The notes: generated from the letters alone by a model not told the origin. Positions 21,951 through 31,027 are shown, counted from the stretch's first letter. The stretch is 42,924 bases of DNA from a bacterium (GCA_030431855.1 JAUIII010000008.1:1-42924); one strand, 5' to 3'. A program made the numbers and translations.

Positions 21951-24401
21951 ATCGCCAATGAATTTCTGCACGTTTTCTTCTGCCAGCGCAGCCTCTTTCA
22001 CGCTGTCTTCACTAGCATCTGCCGCTACTTCTAGCTTGGCGCGTACCTTACCATTTACCTGCACTACAATTGTGATGGTGTCCGTGACAAGTTTTGCTTC
22101 ATCATATTTCGGCCAAGTACCTGTGTGTACGCTACTACTATGCCCAAGCTGATGCCATAGTTCTTCTGACACGTGGGGTGCGAATGGTGCAATACACACC
22201 ACTGCTGACTCGAGCGCTTCACGCCAGCTAACAGATGAGTCGATACCGTGCTGATCTTTTATCTTGTATAGTACATTTACGTTTTCCATACTGGCTGCTA
22301 TTGCGGTATTGTAACGATTTGCCTCCAGGTCTTCGGTCATTTTCTTTATCATCTTGTGGGTATAGTAGTCCAGGCCAGCTTCCTTCCATTCGGTCTCGTC
22401 TTTGTTGTTTACAGACGAATCACTAGCCTTGGTAAATTCTTGTACCAGGTTCCATAGTCGGTTCAAGAACCGATGAGTTCCAGGAACGCCATTTGGATCC
22501 CATTTGGCCCAAAATTCTAATGGTGCTGCGAACATAAGGTACGTACGTAGTGCGTCAGCGCCGTAGCCTTGATTGATGATTTCCAGCGGGTCTATGCCGT
22601 TTCCTTTGCTTTTTGAAAACATTTCTCCGTTTTGGGCGGTGACTTTGCCATTAAACACAAATTGCTTGAAAGGTTCTGGCTCGTCTATCAAGCCAAGTTT
22701 TTTAAAAAAGTGCCCTATGAAACGTGCATATAAGAGGTGAGCTGTCGCGTGGTCGCCACCATTATAAAAATCAATTGGCTCCCATTTTCGTACGCGATCT
22801 GTCGAAAATATCTCCTCCTGGTTGTGTGGATCCATGTATCGATACATGTACCAGCTTGAGCAAATGTACGTATCCAAGGTGTCTGTTTCACGCTCGGCTG
22901 GGCCTCCACATTCTGGACACGTTGTTTGAAGCCAGTCGGTTGCACGCGCTAGCGCACTACGCCCATCACCGGCAGGTTTAAAGTCATCCAGCTCAGGCAG
23001 CACAACAGGCAATTGATCTTCTGGAATCAGTACTGTGCCGTCTTTAGGACAATTCACGATAGGGATAGGCGCACCCCAATAACGCTGCCGACTAACGCTC
23101 CAGTCGCGCATCTTATAGTTCACTTGTCTTGTACCCCAACCTTGCGACTCGAAATAATCCATGGTCTTTTGCATACCCTCGTCAAACAATAGTCCATCAA
23201 ATTGACCAGAGTTTACCATTTTTCGTTGTATACCATGGTTCAGTTTCACCTGGTCGACCGATTCTTTGGACGGGTCAACCACACGCTCGGTCTTTCCGTC
23301 TTCCCCTTCTACAACACGGATAATAGGCAGACCAAACTTCTGTGCAAACTCAAAATCACGTTCATCATGCGCTGGACATCCTTGTACCGCACCGGTTCCA
23401 AAGCCTGCGAGCACAAAGTCTGCCACCCAAATCGGTGCCTTTTCGCCAGTGAGATGATTTATCACATAACTGCCAGTGAAAACGCCTGTTTTATCCTTGC
23501 CTTCTTGCTGACGCTCTAGCTCGGTCTTTGTTATACAAGCTGCTACGTAGTCGTCTACCTCTGATTTTTTTTCGCTGGTTGTAAGTTCGGTTACCATTTC
23601 GTGTTCAGGAGCAATCACTATAAAGGTCATGCCGTAGTTCACCGGAGTTGTAGTAAAGCAGGTTAATTTTTTATCGCTACCGACCACCTCATAGTCAATG
23701 TTTATGCCCTCAGTCCGTCCGATCCAGTTTTTTTGTGCTAGCTTTACAGTGTCAGTCCAATCGAGTGCATCCGTCGCGTCAAGTAGTTCGTCTGCGTAGT
23801 CAGTAATTTTGAAAAACCATTGCTTGACTTCCTTTTTCTGTACCACTGGGTCATCTTTGCCATCATGACGCCAGCATCTGCCTTCTATTACCTGCTCGTT
23901 CGCAAGCACTGTCTGGCACTTGGTACACCACCACTGCATACGTGCATCTTGGTAGGCAAGACCTTCTGAGCACATTTTCCAGAAAATCCACTGCGTCCAC
24001 TTGTAATATTCTGGCTTGTGAGTAGCGATCTCTTTTTCCCAGTCATTACTCCAGCCCATCGCTTTATATTGTTTATGATAGCCCGGTATTATTGTGGCCA
24101 TTGATTCTTGCGGAGATACGCCAGCTTTTATCGCATAGTTTTCGGCGGGCAACCCAAATGCGTCCCAGCCAATCGGATAATAACTTTCGAAGCCTTGCTG
24201 TCGCTTAAAGCGCGCTTTCACATCAGAAATCGTGTAGTTCATTGCATGTCCAATATGGATACCCGCACCACTCGGATAATTAAACATGCTCATTGCCAAA
24301 TATTTCGGCTTTTCCGTATCAAGATCTGCGGTGTAAACACCAGTCTCGTCCCAGATTTTTTGCCATTTAGGCTCTATTTCGCTCGGAGAAAATCGTTTCA
24401 T
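21891..24401 (-). CDS. leuS: leucyl-tRNA synthetase
   Basis: 836-residue class I synthetase. The HIGH motif is PSGAGIHIGHAMNY (around residues 43-56) and the KMSKS motif is MFSKSKGNGIDP. The CP1 editing domain shows GTGAVQGCPAHDERDFEFA. Zinc-type cysteine pairs appear in CTKCQTVLANEQV and TTCPECGGPAE. The C-terminus ends in the usual KVIYVPGRLVSVVV. A strong AGGAGG precedes the ATG and TATACT lies just upstream. Length and domain order are normal. Confidence 0.97.
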   Translation of the reverse strand: MKRFSPSEIEPKWQKIWDETGVYTADLDTEKPKYLAMSMFNYPSGAGIHIGHAMNYTISDVKARFKRQQGFESYYPIGWDAFGLPAENYAIKAGVSPQESMATIIPGYHKQYKAMGWSNDWEKEIATHKPEYYKWTQWIFWKMCSEGLAYQDARMQWWCTKCQTVLANEQVIEGRCWRHDGKDDPVVQKKEVKQWFFKITDYADELLDATDALDWTDTVKLAQKNWIGRTEGINIDYEVVGSDKKLTCFTTTPVNYGMTFIVIAPEHEMVTELTTSEKKSEVDDYVAACITKTELERQQEGKDKTGVFTGSYVINHLTGEKAPIWVADFVLAGFGTGAVQGCPAHDERDFEFAQKFGLPIIRVVEGEDGKTERVVDPSKESVDQVKLNHGIQRKMVNSGQFDGLLFDEGMQKTMDYFESQGWGTRQVNYKMRDWSVSRQRYWGAPIPIVNCPKDGTVLIPEDQLPVVLPELDDFKPAGDGRSALARATDWLQTTCPECGGPAERETDTLDTYICSSWYMYRYMDPHNQEEIFSTDRVRKWEPIDFYNGGDHATAHLLYARFIGHFFKKLGLIDEPEPFKQFVFNGKVTAQNGEMFSKSKGNGIDPLEIINQGYGADALRTYLMFAAPLEFWAKWDPNGVPGTHRFLNRLWNLVQEFTKASDSSVNNKDETEWKEAGLDYYTHKMIKKMTEDLEANRYNTAIAASMENVNVLYKIKDQHGIDSSVSWREALESAVVCIAPFAPHVSEELWHQLGHSSSVHTGTWPKYDEAKLVTDTITIVVQVNGKVRAKLEVAADASEDSVKEAALAEENVQKFIGDKKPTKVIYVPGRLVSVVVR

Positions 24402-24437
24402 ATCCTCCTCAGTATAGCAGAGGTGGCAGAAAGTCGA

Positions 24438-25826
24438 CTAGATAGATACCTGAGGGGTCGCGCTACCACCGCCAAGTAGCCGCTCTATTTCGGCCTGAAC
24501 TTCCTTGAACGAGCGGGCATCCTTTGGCACTTCAACACTTGGTTTGGCATCAAAGTCTGTCGCTATATCCATATCGAATGTGCCTTCACTTGCATCATTC
24601 ATATCCGCCTGGGCTTTTATACTGGTCATCTTGTGCGACCATTGGCTCACCCACACTTCAATGCGAGACGTCGATGTATCTGCAGCCGAACTGCTGGGTA
24701 TATCTGAGGCGTCGAACGCATAGTCGCTATCGCATTTCTTCATTTCTTTTGCGAACTCGGTGTCGCTTACTTCCTTGGCAAACGACTTCGCTTTGGCTTC
24801 ATCAAACTCTAGCACGTAGCCGTAGCTGCCATTTTTCACTCCCAGCTCTTTTTCGATCGAAATAAAGCGATTGTCCTGATATAGCTTAACTAGTTCGCTA
24901 CGCATTGATGAATTTGTGCTGGCCTTTTCGAGCACCCCTTCTGTACATTTCTGCGTGCCTTTGTCTGCACTACTAAGATTATCGAGCTCTTCGTATGTTA
25001 CTTTCATCCACTGGTTATCGACTTTCGCAACGATGGGGTCGATACTCTTAGACATTTCTTGTTTCATGCTTGCAATGTCACTGGGACCTAGCGTCTGACC
25101 AAACCCTTCGTAAAAGCCAACTTGGTATTGTACCATCGCGTCAACGTAGGCATCTGCCAGTGGCTGAAGGTTGCCTATCTTAAAATACACAGCGTCATCT
25201 TTTACCAGCACCGCGTCTGCTTTTAAATTCAATGAGTCGACAAAAAAGTCCTCTGTTTTCGGCTTGATAGATAGATCGAGCGACATACCTGCCTGATTAT
25301 CGTCGGCGTTCGTGTCAAATTTCATTGCGATATCAACATCTTTGCTCGCATAGCTCATGGTTCCGTCTATAACAGCTGTATCCGCACTGACTGCATTCAA
25401 TACACCATCAAGCAACACCTTGTTCGGATTTTGATACCAGCTGTATGCTGCCACAGAACCGCCACCTAGCAACAGAAGGCCGGCGATGACGCCGCCAATG
25501 ACGAACCATTTTTTCTTGCTTTTTGCAGGACGTATACTCATCTGATCTGCTACAGTAGGTTGGCTCGTCGTTGCTGTATCATTTGACGCAGTATTGTTAG
25601 TTGTCGAATCGGTGCTCGCTTCTAGCGATACACCTCCACTTGGTGGTTCCGCTTCGACGAACGAAGCTTCTTGCTCTGGTGTTGCGGGTATGCTAGTTTC
25701 TGGCTTAGTTATAGTATCTAACGTATTTTCTGAGCTAGTTGTTTCAGCTTCGTCTTTGGGCATTGCTGTAGACGAATCGCTATTCGCTGTTTCATCGTTT
25801 GGTTTATCGATTGGTTCTTCAGGCAT
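24438..25826 (-). CDS. single-pass membrane protein with extracellular domain (462 aa)
   Basis: Unknown family. Residues 1-100 are disordered and rich in Ser, Thr, Glu and Pro. A lysine patch KSKKK and one transmembrane helix follow (about residues 107-129, WFVIGGVIAGLLLLGGGSVAAY). The rest is a large domain with repeated beta-like segments (SYASKDVDIAMKFDTNAD, TSIKAQADMNDASEGTFDMD), suggesting a lipocalin- or LppX-like barrel facing outside. Two cysteines (QKCTEG, KKCDSDY) may pair. AAGGGGGAG precedes the ATG. Confidence 0.75.
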   Translation of the reverse strand: MPEEPIDKPNDETANSDSSTAMPKDEAETTSSENTLDTITKPETSIPATPEQEASFVEAEPPSGGVSLEASTDSTTNNTASNDTATTSQPTVADQMSIRPAKSKKKWFVIGGVIAGLLLLGGGSVAAYSWYQNPNKVLLDGVLNAVSADTAVIDGTMSYASKDVDIAMKFDTNADDNQAGMSLDLSIKPKTEDFFVDSLNLKADAVLVKDDAVYFKIGNLQPLADAYVDAMVQYQVGFYEGFGQTLGPSDIASMKQEMSKSIDPIVAKVDNQWMKVTYEELDNLSSADKGTQKCTEGVLEKASTNSSMRSELVKLYQDNRFISIEKELGVKNGSYGYVLEFDEAKAKSFAKEVSDTEFAKEMKKCDSDYAFDASDIPSSSAADTSTSRIEVWVSQWSHKMTSIKAQADMNDASEGTFDMDIATDFDAKPSVEVPKDARSFKEVQAEIERLLGGGSATPQVSI

Positions 25827-25882
25827 CGCTCCCCCTTAAGCTACCTCAGATACTGCTAATGCTTTTAGCATAGCATGGTTTA

Positions 25883-27163
25883 CTAAATCTTACTAAAGAA
25901 GTCTTGCTTTATTTTCTGCCAACTTTCAGATTGACGCACGAGTTCATGGTCGTCGTGTGTTTCATGCAGTAGTATCTTGAGGGCTTCTTCGAGGTATATA
26001 CCTCCTTGTGATCCCTTCGCCAACACTACCGCATTTTCTTCTATAACACTGTTTATGAATGCACCTGCGTCGATTGCGTTCGAGAATGACTTCACTTGGC
26101 AGCCGCGAGCCTTGGCAGCTGGCGCGATATACTTTTCTGCTTCTTCGCCTACGGTTACTACCCATGCTAGCAAGCTAGCATCACATAATTCACCTAGTGC
26201 CGTGTGTGCGTGTTCAGACATGTCGCCTAGTTCGTTCATGCTCCCCAGTAGTGCAATCAGTTGCGGTGCGTCCATGCTGTAAAGGGTCTGCAGCGCAGCG
26301 GCAGCTGAATCCGGGCTCGAATTGTAGGAGTCGTCAATAAGTACCGAATGCTTGACCCCCCTTAGCACGTTCATGCGGCCTTTCACGGGTTCAATGTCTT
26401 CAATGCCATCTACTATATTGGCTTGATCGAGCCCTAGCTCGACGGCTACCGCTAATGCCGCGGTAACAGGAAGTAGGCTATGCTCGCCGACGACTCGCAC
26501 GTATGCAGGCACAGCCTCTGCAAAATTCGGTGCAAACAGATTTGTTTTAAAGCCGTAGTCCAAACTGAAATCTTCTGTTTCAATACGATATTCGGCTGCA
26601 CTCGTGCGCCCGTATGTGGCCATCTGCGCATTGGTTAGGTCTTTCGCGTATTTGGTGTCTATCATATCGCGGTTTAGCAGTGCTTTTTTGCTGTAATTCG
26701 CAAGGCTCATCTCTTCTTCAGCCACGGTGTCTAGGGTTTTGAAATATTCCATGTGCTCTGGCACGACAGCAGTAACCACCCCAATATCGGGGGATAAGTA
26801 GGTACCAAAATGCGCCATTTCACCTATGCGATCGGTGCCGAGCTCCTGTACGATAACATCAACATCGGTCGGGTCATGAATACGTTTTCTGGCAGCGCGA
26901 AATACGGCGAGCCACGATGAAATACTGCGAATATTTTCAGGGTAATCAATACCAAGTATTGCGAGCGGTACGCTCATGTGTGTATTGAGGTTGCCCTCTG
27001 CCATTCGGACACGCAACTGTCTGCTCAGAACCGTGGCGATGGCGGTTTTTGAACTCGTTTTGCCAACACTGCCGCCAACGGCGACCAGCTTTACTTCTGG
27101 ATGTTTTTGAAAATATTTTTGTACGTGCTTTTCTAGTTGTTTCTGAATAATTTGTTTAAACAT
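25883..27163 (-). CDS. murF: MurF-like Mur ligase
   Basis: 426 residues. It has the Mur ligase ATP loop VAVGGSVGKTSSKTAIATVL (about 27-46), the central HM contact region (VVPEHMEYFKTLDT), and the C-terminal VLIDDSYNSSPDSAAAALQTL and LLGSMNELG. MurF adds D-Ala-D-Ala to the UDP-muramyl peptide in peptidoglycan synthesis. It lacks much of the N-terminal UDP-substrate domain. The segment normally carrying the carbamylated lysine reads VAEEEMSL, so that lysine appears absent. It may act on a related substrate. Confidence 0.75.
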   Translation of the reverse strand: MFKQIIQKQLEKHVQKYFQKHPEVKLVAVGGSVGKTSSKTAIATVLSRQLRVRMAEGNLNTHMSVPLAILGIDYPENIRSISSWLAVFRAARKRIHDPTDVDVIVQELGTDRIGEMAHFGTYLSPDIGVVTAVVPEHMEYFKTLDTVAEEEMSLANYSKKALLNRDMIDTKYAKDLTNAQMATYGRTSAAEYRIETEDFSLDYGFKTNLFAPNFAEAVPAYVRVVGEHSLLPVTAALAVAVELGLDQANIVDGIEDIEPVKGRMNVLRGVKHSVLIDDSYNSSPDSAAAALQTLYSMDAPQLIALLGSMNELGDMSEHAHTALGELCDASLLAWVVTVGEEAEKYIAPAAKARGCQVKSFSNAIDAGAFINSVIEENAVVLAKGSQGGIYLEEALKILLHETHDDHELVRQSESWQKIKQDFFSKI

Positions 27164-27222
27164 ACTCTATTAATCATAATCGAAATTGCCGGAAATAGAA
27201 ACGCATCCCCGCCCTACCCCTA

Positions 27223-27251
27223 TTGAAAATTTCACTTTTCTTGCTTATAAT
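27223..27251 (+). promoter_or_regulatory. promoter for tRNA-Gly
   Basis: TTGAAA (27223-27228), a 17-base spacer and a perfect TATAAT (27246-27251). Confidence 0.8.
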
Positions 27252-27269
27252 TATGTCTTGAAACAACAT

Positions 27270-27345
27270 GCGGGTTTAGCTCAGTTGTTAGAGCGCTTCC
27301 TTGCCATGGAAGAGGCCAGGAGTTAGAGTCTCCTAACCCGCACCA
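27270..27345 (+). tRNA. tRNA-Gly (anticodon GCC)
   Basis: A 76-base cloverleaf. The acceptor is GCGGGTT/AACCCGC and the D arm GCTC/GAGC. The anticodon stem CTTCC/GGAAG closes TTGCCAT with anticodon GCC. The T arm AGGAG/CTCCT has the loop TTAGAGT, where a standard TTC start would be expected. Discriminator A and CCA (27343-27345) are encoded. The 3' end overlaps the last codons and stop of the recombinase gene on the other strand, marking an integration site. Confidence 0.94.
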
Positions 27346-28903
27346 ATTTAGACTTTGAGGACACACCGGTGTCCTTTTTGTTTTCTCTACCTCTGAAAAT
27401 AGGACTGATTTCGTGAGTGTAAATATTTTTATCTGCGTCAACGTAAATTTTGCCTGTAAAAATCAATTGTTTACACCGTTTCATATCCTCCCCTGAGAGC
27501 TCGAAGAAGCTGCTGCCTTTTTTGCTCAAGAAGCTGAAGGCGAAATCGAGAAATTGGTCGAGGTCATTTTCGTGCTCACGAGTAAGCAGGGCTAGTTTTA
27601 CTTCATTGTCCTTGAGGGACTGTTTCTGCTTTTTAATAGATGCCATCAGCTCATCTTTGATGATTGAGTTATTAGGGTCTGTAATCGCATCTACGGTACG
27701 GGAAATGCTCTGGCGGATATTGTTGTTCGCCGATTGAAGCCGTGTTATCTCTGCCTTTGTCTCATTGTTTTTTGAATTATGCATAGAGATAAGTTGAGTG
27801 CGAAGCTGATTGAACTTGCTTGAAGGTAGGATCACGGCGTCTAGTAGGCGAGAAAAGCTTTCGTGCACCTCTTCTCGGCTTAAATATCTATTGCACTCAC
27901 GACATCTATACTTTCGGTAATAACTGACCTTTTTACGCTTCTTGCCGTGGTTAGTCTTGCCATTGTTTAAGGGGACGCTCGTGAACCGAGGATACTTGCG
28001 TTCGGCGGCGTCGCAACTTGCACAGGTCAGCTCATTGCTCAATGGAAACTCTGTATCTTTGTCTATGCGATGCCCTTGCTGATTTTTCGGCTTGCCTTCG
28101 AACACCCGCAGGATGCTTTGGTGCTCAGCACGGCTAATAAGGGGCTCGTGCAGGCCGTTTTCATTGCGTATATTGAATTTCCCTTTAAGGTCGATAATGC
28201 CTGCGTAGTATGGCTCACAGGCGAGTATGCGGAACTTATCCATTTTGTATTTTGAGTACTTCTTGCCAAACTCTGTTTGCATAAGGTCTTTAAGGGCGTC
28301 CGTCGGTGTTTTGGTGTGGGATGCGATTTGCTTGAGTGCTCGTTGCAAAGGAGGACCGATAAAGGGGTCTATCTGATGCACCCCTGGACTAATCCCTTTT
28401 TTGTAACCAGCTTTAGGGCCTGACGGGAGACGACCCTCTTCGATGGCCTTTTGTCCACCGGCGATAGACTTCTTGATGCGTTCTTCGTTACTACCTTCTG
28501 CCGTGAAGTACTTCACAAATCGCATCATTTTTGCACGCATATCGTCAGTGTTCAGGTCTGGGTCTGATGCGTACCAGATAGTAACTCCGAGCATTTCAAA
28601 CTCGACTTCAAAGTGGTAGGCCTCACGTGTGGAACGCATAAATCGGTCTGGTTCGTCGACAATAAGGTATTTAACTTGTCCCTTTTTTGCCTTACAGTAC
28701 GCAAGCATTTCCTTAATATCTTTACGGAAAACGTTCGTACCTGCTTTACTCGATACACTACCGGACCATTGGCCGTCGACTGGTATTGTGACGCCTAATT
28801 CTTTTGCCGCACGCAGGACTGCTGCCTGCTGGCGGCTTAAGCTATTGTTCTCCAGTTGCTCGGTTGAAGAAACTCGACAGGTCGTGATTGCAAGGTATGT
28901 CAT
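27323..28903 (-). CDS. large serine recombinase (integrase)
   Basis: 526 residues. The catalytic N-terminus is TTCRVSSTEQLENNSLSRQQ with nucleophile Ser12, and VKYLIVDEPDRFMRS follows. A recombinase domain (about 160-250, SGPKAGYKKGISPG) precedes a zinc-ribbon (CASCD then CRECNRY) and a long coiled coil (380-450) used for synapsis control. The last seven residues (LVRVRRL) and the stop are encoded by the complement of the tRNA-Gly 3' end. It integrates and excises the island. The start overlaps the preceding 35-codon frame in an ATGA junction. Confidence 0.95.
   Translation of the reverse strand: MTYLAITTCRVSSTEQLENNSLSRQQAAVLRAAKELGVTIPVDGQWSGSVSSKAGTNVFRKDIKEMLAYCKAKKGQVKYLIVDEPDRFMRSTREAYHFEVEFEMLGVTIWYASDPDLNTDDMRAKMMRFVKYFTAEGSNEERIKKSIAGGQKAIEEGRLPSGPKAGYKKGISPGVHQIDPFIGPPLQRALKQIASHTKTPTDALKDLMQTEFGKKYSKYKMDKFRILACEPYYAGIIDLKGKFNIRNENGLHEPLISRAEHQSILRVFEGKPKNQQGHRIDKDTEFPLSNELTCASCDAAERKYPRFTSVPLNNGKTNHGKKRKKVSYYRKYRCRECNRYLSREEVHESFSRLLDAVILPSSKFNQLRTQLISMHNSKNNETKAEITRLQSANNNIRQSISRTVDAITDPNNSIIKDELMASIKKQKQSLKDNEVKLALLTREHENDLDQFLDFAFSFLSKKGSSFFELSGEDMKRCKQLIFTGKIYVDADKNIYTHEISPIFRGRENKKDTGVSSKSKLVRVRRL
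27338..27345. other. candidate left attachment site
   Basis: CCGCACCA at the tRNA-Gly 3' end forms the boundary of the island next to its recombinase. The core cannot be fixed from one sequence. A related GCACCA occurs at 35310-35315. Confidence 0.5.
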
Positions 28904-29007
28904 TCGCAGACCTCAATATCAGTAGGCGACACCTCTCGGACAAGCTTGCGGAAAGCCAAAGAGACGCCACCTACTAATATCGAAATATCATTTTGATTGT
29001 TCCTCAT
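28900..29007 (-). CDS. 35-residue peptide coupled to the recombinase
   Basis: ATG at 29007 opens a 35-residue frame (ISILVGGVSLAFRKLVREV in the middle) whose TGA overlaps the recombinase ATG as ATGA. It also overlaps the end of the 59-residue frame upstream by 20 bases. Such nesting suggests translational coupling. A role as recombination directionality factor or regulator is possible from position only. Confidence 0.45.
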   Translation of the reverse strand: MRNNQNDISILVGGVSLAFRKLVREVSPTDIEVCE

Positions 29008-29167
29008 CTTCCGCAATTTGTCCCTCTACTGGTTCTATTTTATCATCGTCTTTTTCTTTTAGGCGACGATAGGCGTCGTAAAGGAAACTAGCCAGCTCAC
29101 TAAGCAGCTCGTTGCTGCTTACAACTTGTGAGCCGTCACCAGCTTTTCTAGTCTCCTTTGACGCCAT
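28988..29167 (-). CDS. 59-residue acidic peptide upstream of the recombinase
   Basis: ATG at 29167 gives 59 residues with an amphipathic helix (NELLSELASFLYDAYRRLKEK) and an acidic tail (EDEEQSK). GGAG lies very close to the ATG, and a TATAAT lies about 40 bases upstream. It is the first frame of a three-gene unit with the 35-residue peptide and recombinase. The family is unknown. Confidence 0.5.
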   Translation of the reverse strand: MASKETRKAGDGSQVVSSNELLSELASFLYDAYRRLKEKDDDKIEPVEGQIAEDEEQSK

Positions 29168-29229
29168 ACTCCGACTGTGTCAAAAGGCGGTGTATGTGTC
29201 CGGATTATAGTCGGGTTTATTAGCCTTTA

Positions 29230-29697
29230 TTAGGACTTTGAGCGTTTATCTCTCGTGGAAGTGATATAGTCGTCAACTTCTTTGGGGCTGATATGAAATA
29301 GCTCTGCCCGCTCTCTCGTGATTTCAGTGTGAACCTGGATTTTCTTGCCGTTATGAGATGTTCTGAAAAAAGCTTTTCGAAGCGATAGGGGTATCTTAAT
29401 GTTGTTCACGATTGCGTAGCCACGCTCCTTGGATGGTAGCTCCGCCTCCTTGACCGGTCCGCTGTTTCGCTCTCTAGCCGCCGGACTATCGGGGTAGAAC
29501 AACTCTCTGAAAATAAGGTCACCGTCCTCTTCCCACTGAAACTTCTTGATGACAAAATGCTTGCCAAACTTAAGTTCGCTAGTGCGTTGGTCGTAGGTGA
29601 GTTTGTATAGTACATCGTCGGGCTGAGGCATTTCTACTATTCCGTAGCTTGATGTGGGTTTGCCGCTGAGGCCTATGCTCTCATCCTTTGAATTCAT
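29230..29697 (-). CDS. unknown protein co-transcribed with the methyltransferase (155 aa)
   Basis: Starts 2 bases after the methyltransferase stop, so it must share its transcript. It is soluble and charged, with two halves: an N-terminal beta-rich part (DVLYKLTYDQRTSELKFGKH) and a C-terminal segment IPLSLRKAFFRTSHNGKKI then ISPKEVDDYITS that looks helical. There is no Vsr or nuclease motif and no helix-turn-helix that I can see. Given its place it may assist modification or restriction. Its family is not recognised. Confidence 0.65.
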   Translation of the reverse strand: MNSKDESIGLSGKPTSSYGIVEMPQPDDVLYKLTYDQRTSELKFGKHFVIKKFQWEEDGDLIFRELFYPDSPAARERNSGPVKEAELPSKERGYAIVNNIKIPLSLRKAFFRTSHNGKKIQVHTEITRERAELFHISPKEVDDYITSTRDKRSKS

Positions 29698-29699
29698 AG

Positions 29700-30953
29700 C
29701 TATCGCTTAGCCGAGAGAGCTTCTCCGACTTTTTGAATTGCACCGACAACTAGAGCATTACCCATAAAGAAAGCTCGCTTTCCATCTGAGACGCCGTCTA
29801 GTTTCGTGTGGTTGTCTGGGAACATATCAAGACGTTCCAGTTCTAGTGGAGTAAGGCGTCGGTAGCGTCCTGAAGGCGTTTTAACGACGTGCTTAAAGCG
29901 AGATGCACCCGAACCGCCCTCGCCGGTGATAATCGTGCGAGAAGGCTTGTCGAGGGCGTCTGGGAATACCATCGCACCTTCTGCGTAGTGATAGACGTGC
30001 CCGCTAGCTGATTTTCGCTCTTCCTTCTTTGCACCCTTGAGATATGTCCAAGCTGGAAGTTTGTCATCGGCGATGAAGAATTCTTCAGGTACATCTTTCT
30101 CGTCTATAAGGATTTCTCCAAGTGTTGCAACCTTGCCATCGTAGCTGGGCGTTACTCGTCCAGTAACTGCAATACGGTCAATCATAATACCGGCGTTATC
30201 GAATGGACTGACGGTTGGCTTGTGTGACGAGAAGTTGTCGGTAATTTCTGCGTAGGTGCCTTCAATCTTAATCTCACGAGTGTTCAACTCTTCTTCTACC
30301 GCAAATGCCTCGGCGAGAACACCCTTATTTGTAAGCCAGTCGTTCGATGCCGTTTTGACGGCCTTTTCGTATAGCTTCGTGCCTTTTTTGTAGCCGACAA
30401 TGAAGATGCGACGTCGACGCTGAGGAAAGCCGTATTCAGCGGCATTAACAACTCGCCACTCGATAGCGTATCCAAGGTCAGAGAGTGCCGCTAGCATTAC
30501 TGCGAAGTCTTTGCCGCGTTGCTTTGCTGGTGATTTTAGTAGGCGGTCTACGTTTTCAAGAAAAAGATAGTCTGGAGCCTTGTCGCCTTTGCGTTTCAGA
30601 ATTGAATAAATCGACCAGAAGAGTACGCCCTTCTTTCCGATAAGTCCGTGGGAGTTCTTTAGGGTACTGGCAACCGAATAGTCCTGGCAAGGAAAGCCAC
30701 CGACTAGCAGGTTGTGGTCAGGGATTGCCTCGAAGTCATCCTCTAGTACTTTTTCAATGTCACGGTTGCTGAAGCCCTCTTTGCCAAAGCGGGCGGCATA
30801 TACTTCTGCTGCGTGTTGTCGTGTTGTCGACGGTTCATATTGGTTTGCCCACACGGTCTCGTAAGTAGTCTTGTCATCACTTGCAGCTTCAAGACCAAGG
30901 CGGAAACCGCCAACGCCAGCAAAAAGTTCGACAATTTTGATTTTCTTTCCCAT
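29700..30953 (-). CDS. DNA (cytosine-5) methyltransferase of a restriction-modification system
   Basis: 417 residues. Classic m5C motifs in order: I FAGVGGFRLGLEAA, IV GGFPCQDYSVA with the catalytic Cys, VI ENVDRLL, VIII QRRRRIFIVGYK, then a variable target-recognition region and X GNALVVGAIQKV. The divergent partner is a Sau3AI-type endonuclease, so the expected product is methylated cytosine in GATC. That specificity is inferred from the partner and from GATC avoidance in the island. Confidence 0.93.
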   Translation of the reverse strand: MGKKIKIVELFAGVGGFRLGLEAASDDKTTYETVWANQYEPSTTRQHAAEVYAARFGKEGFSNRDIEKVLEDDFEAIPDHNLLVGGFPCQDYSVASTLKNSHGLIGKKGVLFWSIYSILKRKGDKAPDYLFLENVDRLLKSPAKQRGKDFAVMLAALSDLGYAIEWRVVNAAEYGFPQRRRRIFIVGYKKGTKLYEKAVKTASNDWLTNKGVLAEAFAVEEELNTREIKIEGTYAEITDNFSSHKPTVSPFDNAGIMIDRIAVTGRVTPSYDGKVATLGEILIDEKDVPEEFFIADDKLPAWTYLKGAKKEERKSASGHVYHYAEGAMVFPDALDKPSRTIITGEGGSGASRFKHVVKTPSGRYRRLTPLELERLDMFPDNHTKLDGVSDGKRAFFMGNALVVGAIQKVGEALSAKR

Positions 30954-30962
30954 ATTATGACC

Positions 30963-30991
30963 ATTTTATCAACAATCATTCAATCGATCAA
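30963..30991 (-). promoter_or_regulatory. methyltransferase promoter with GATC in the -35 box
   Basis: On the minus strand: TTGATC (30986-30991), a 17-base spacer, TAAAAT (30963-30968), and the ATG 9 bases later. The -35 box contains GATC (30986-30989). Confidence 0.75.
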
Positions 30992-31002
30992 GTCCAATCG
31001 AT
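30981..31002. promoter_or_regulatory. direct repeat CAATCGAT in the divergent R-M promoter
   Basis: CAATCGAT occurs at 30981-30988 and 30995-31002, 14 bp apart, between the methyltransferase and endonuclease genes. It may be an operator. No separate controller gene is evident. Confidence 0.5.
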
Positions 31003-31027
31003 AAACAGTTTTGATATAGTTAATAAT

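Noticed and set aside
27230-27441. 69-codon minus-strand frame across the tRNA-Gly region
   Set aside because: It overlaps the tRNA and recombinase end, and its composition is a by-product of the tRNA sequence.
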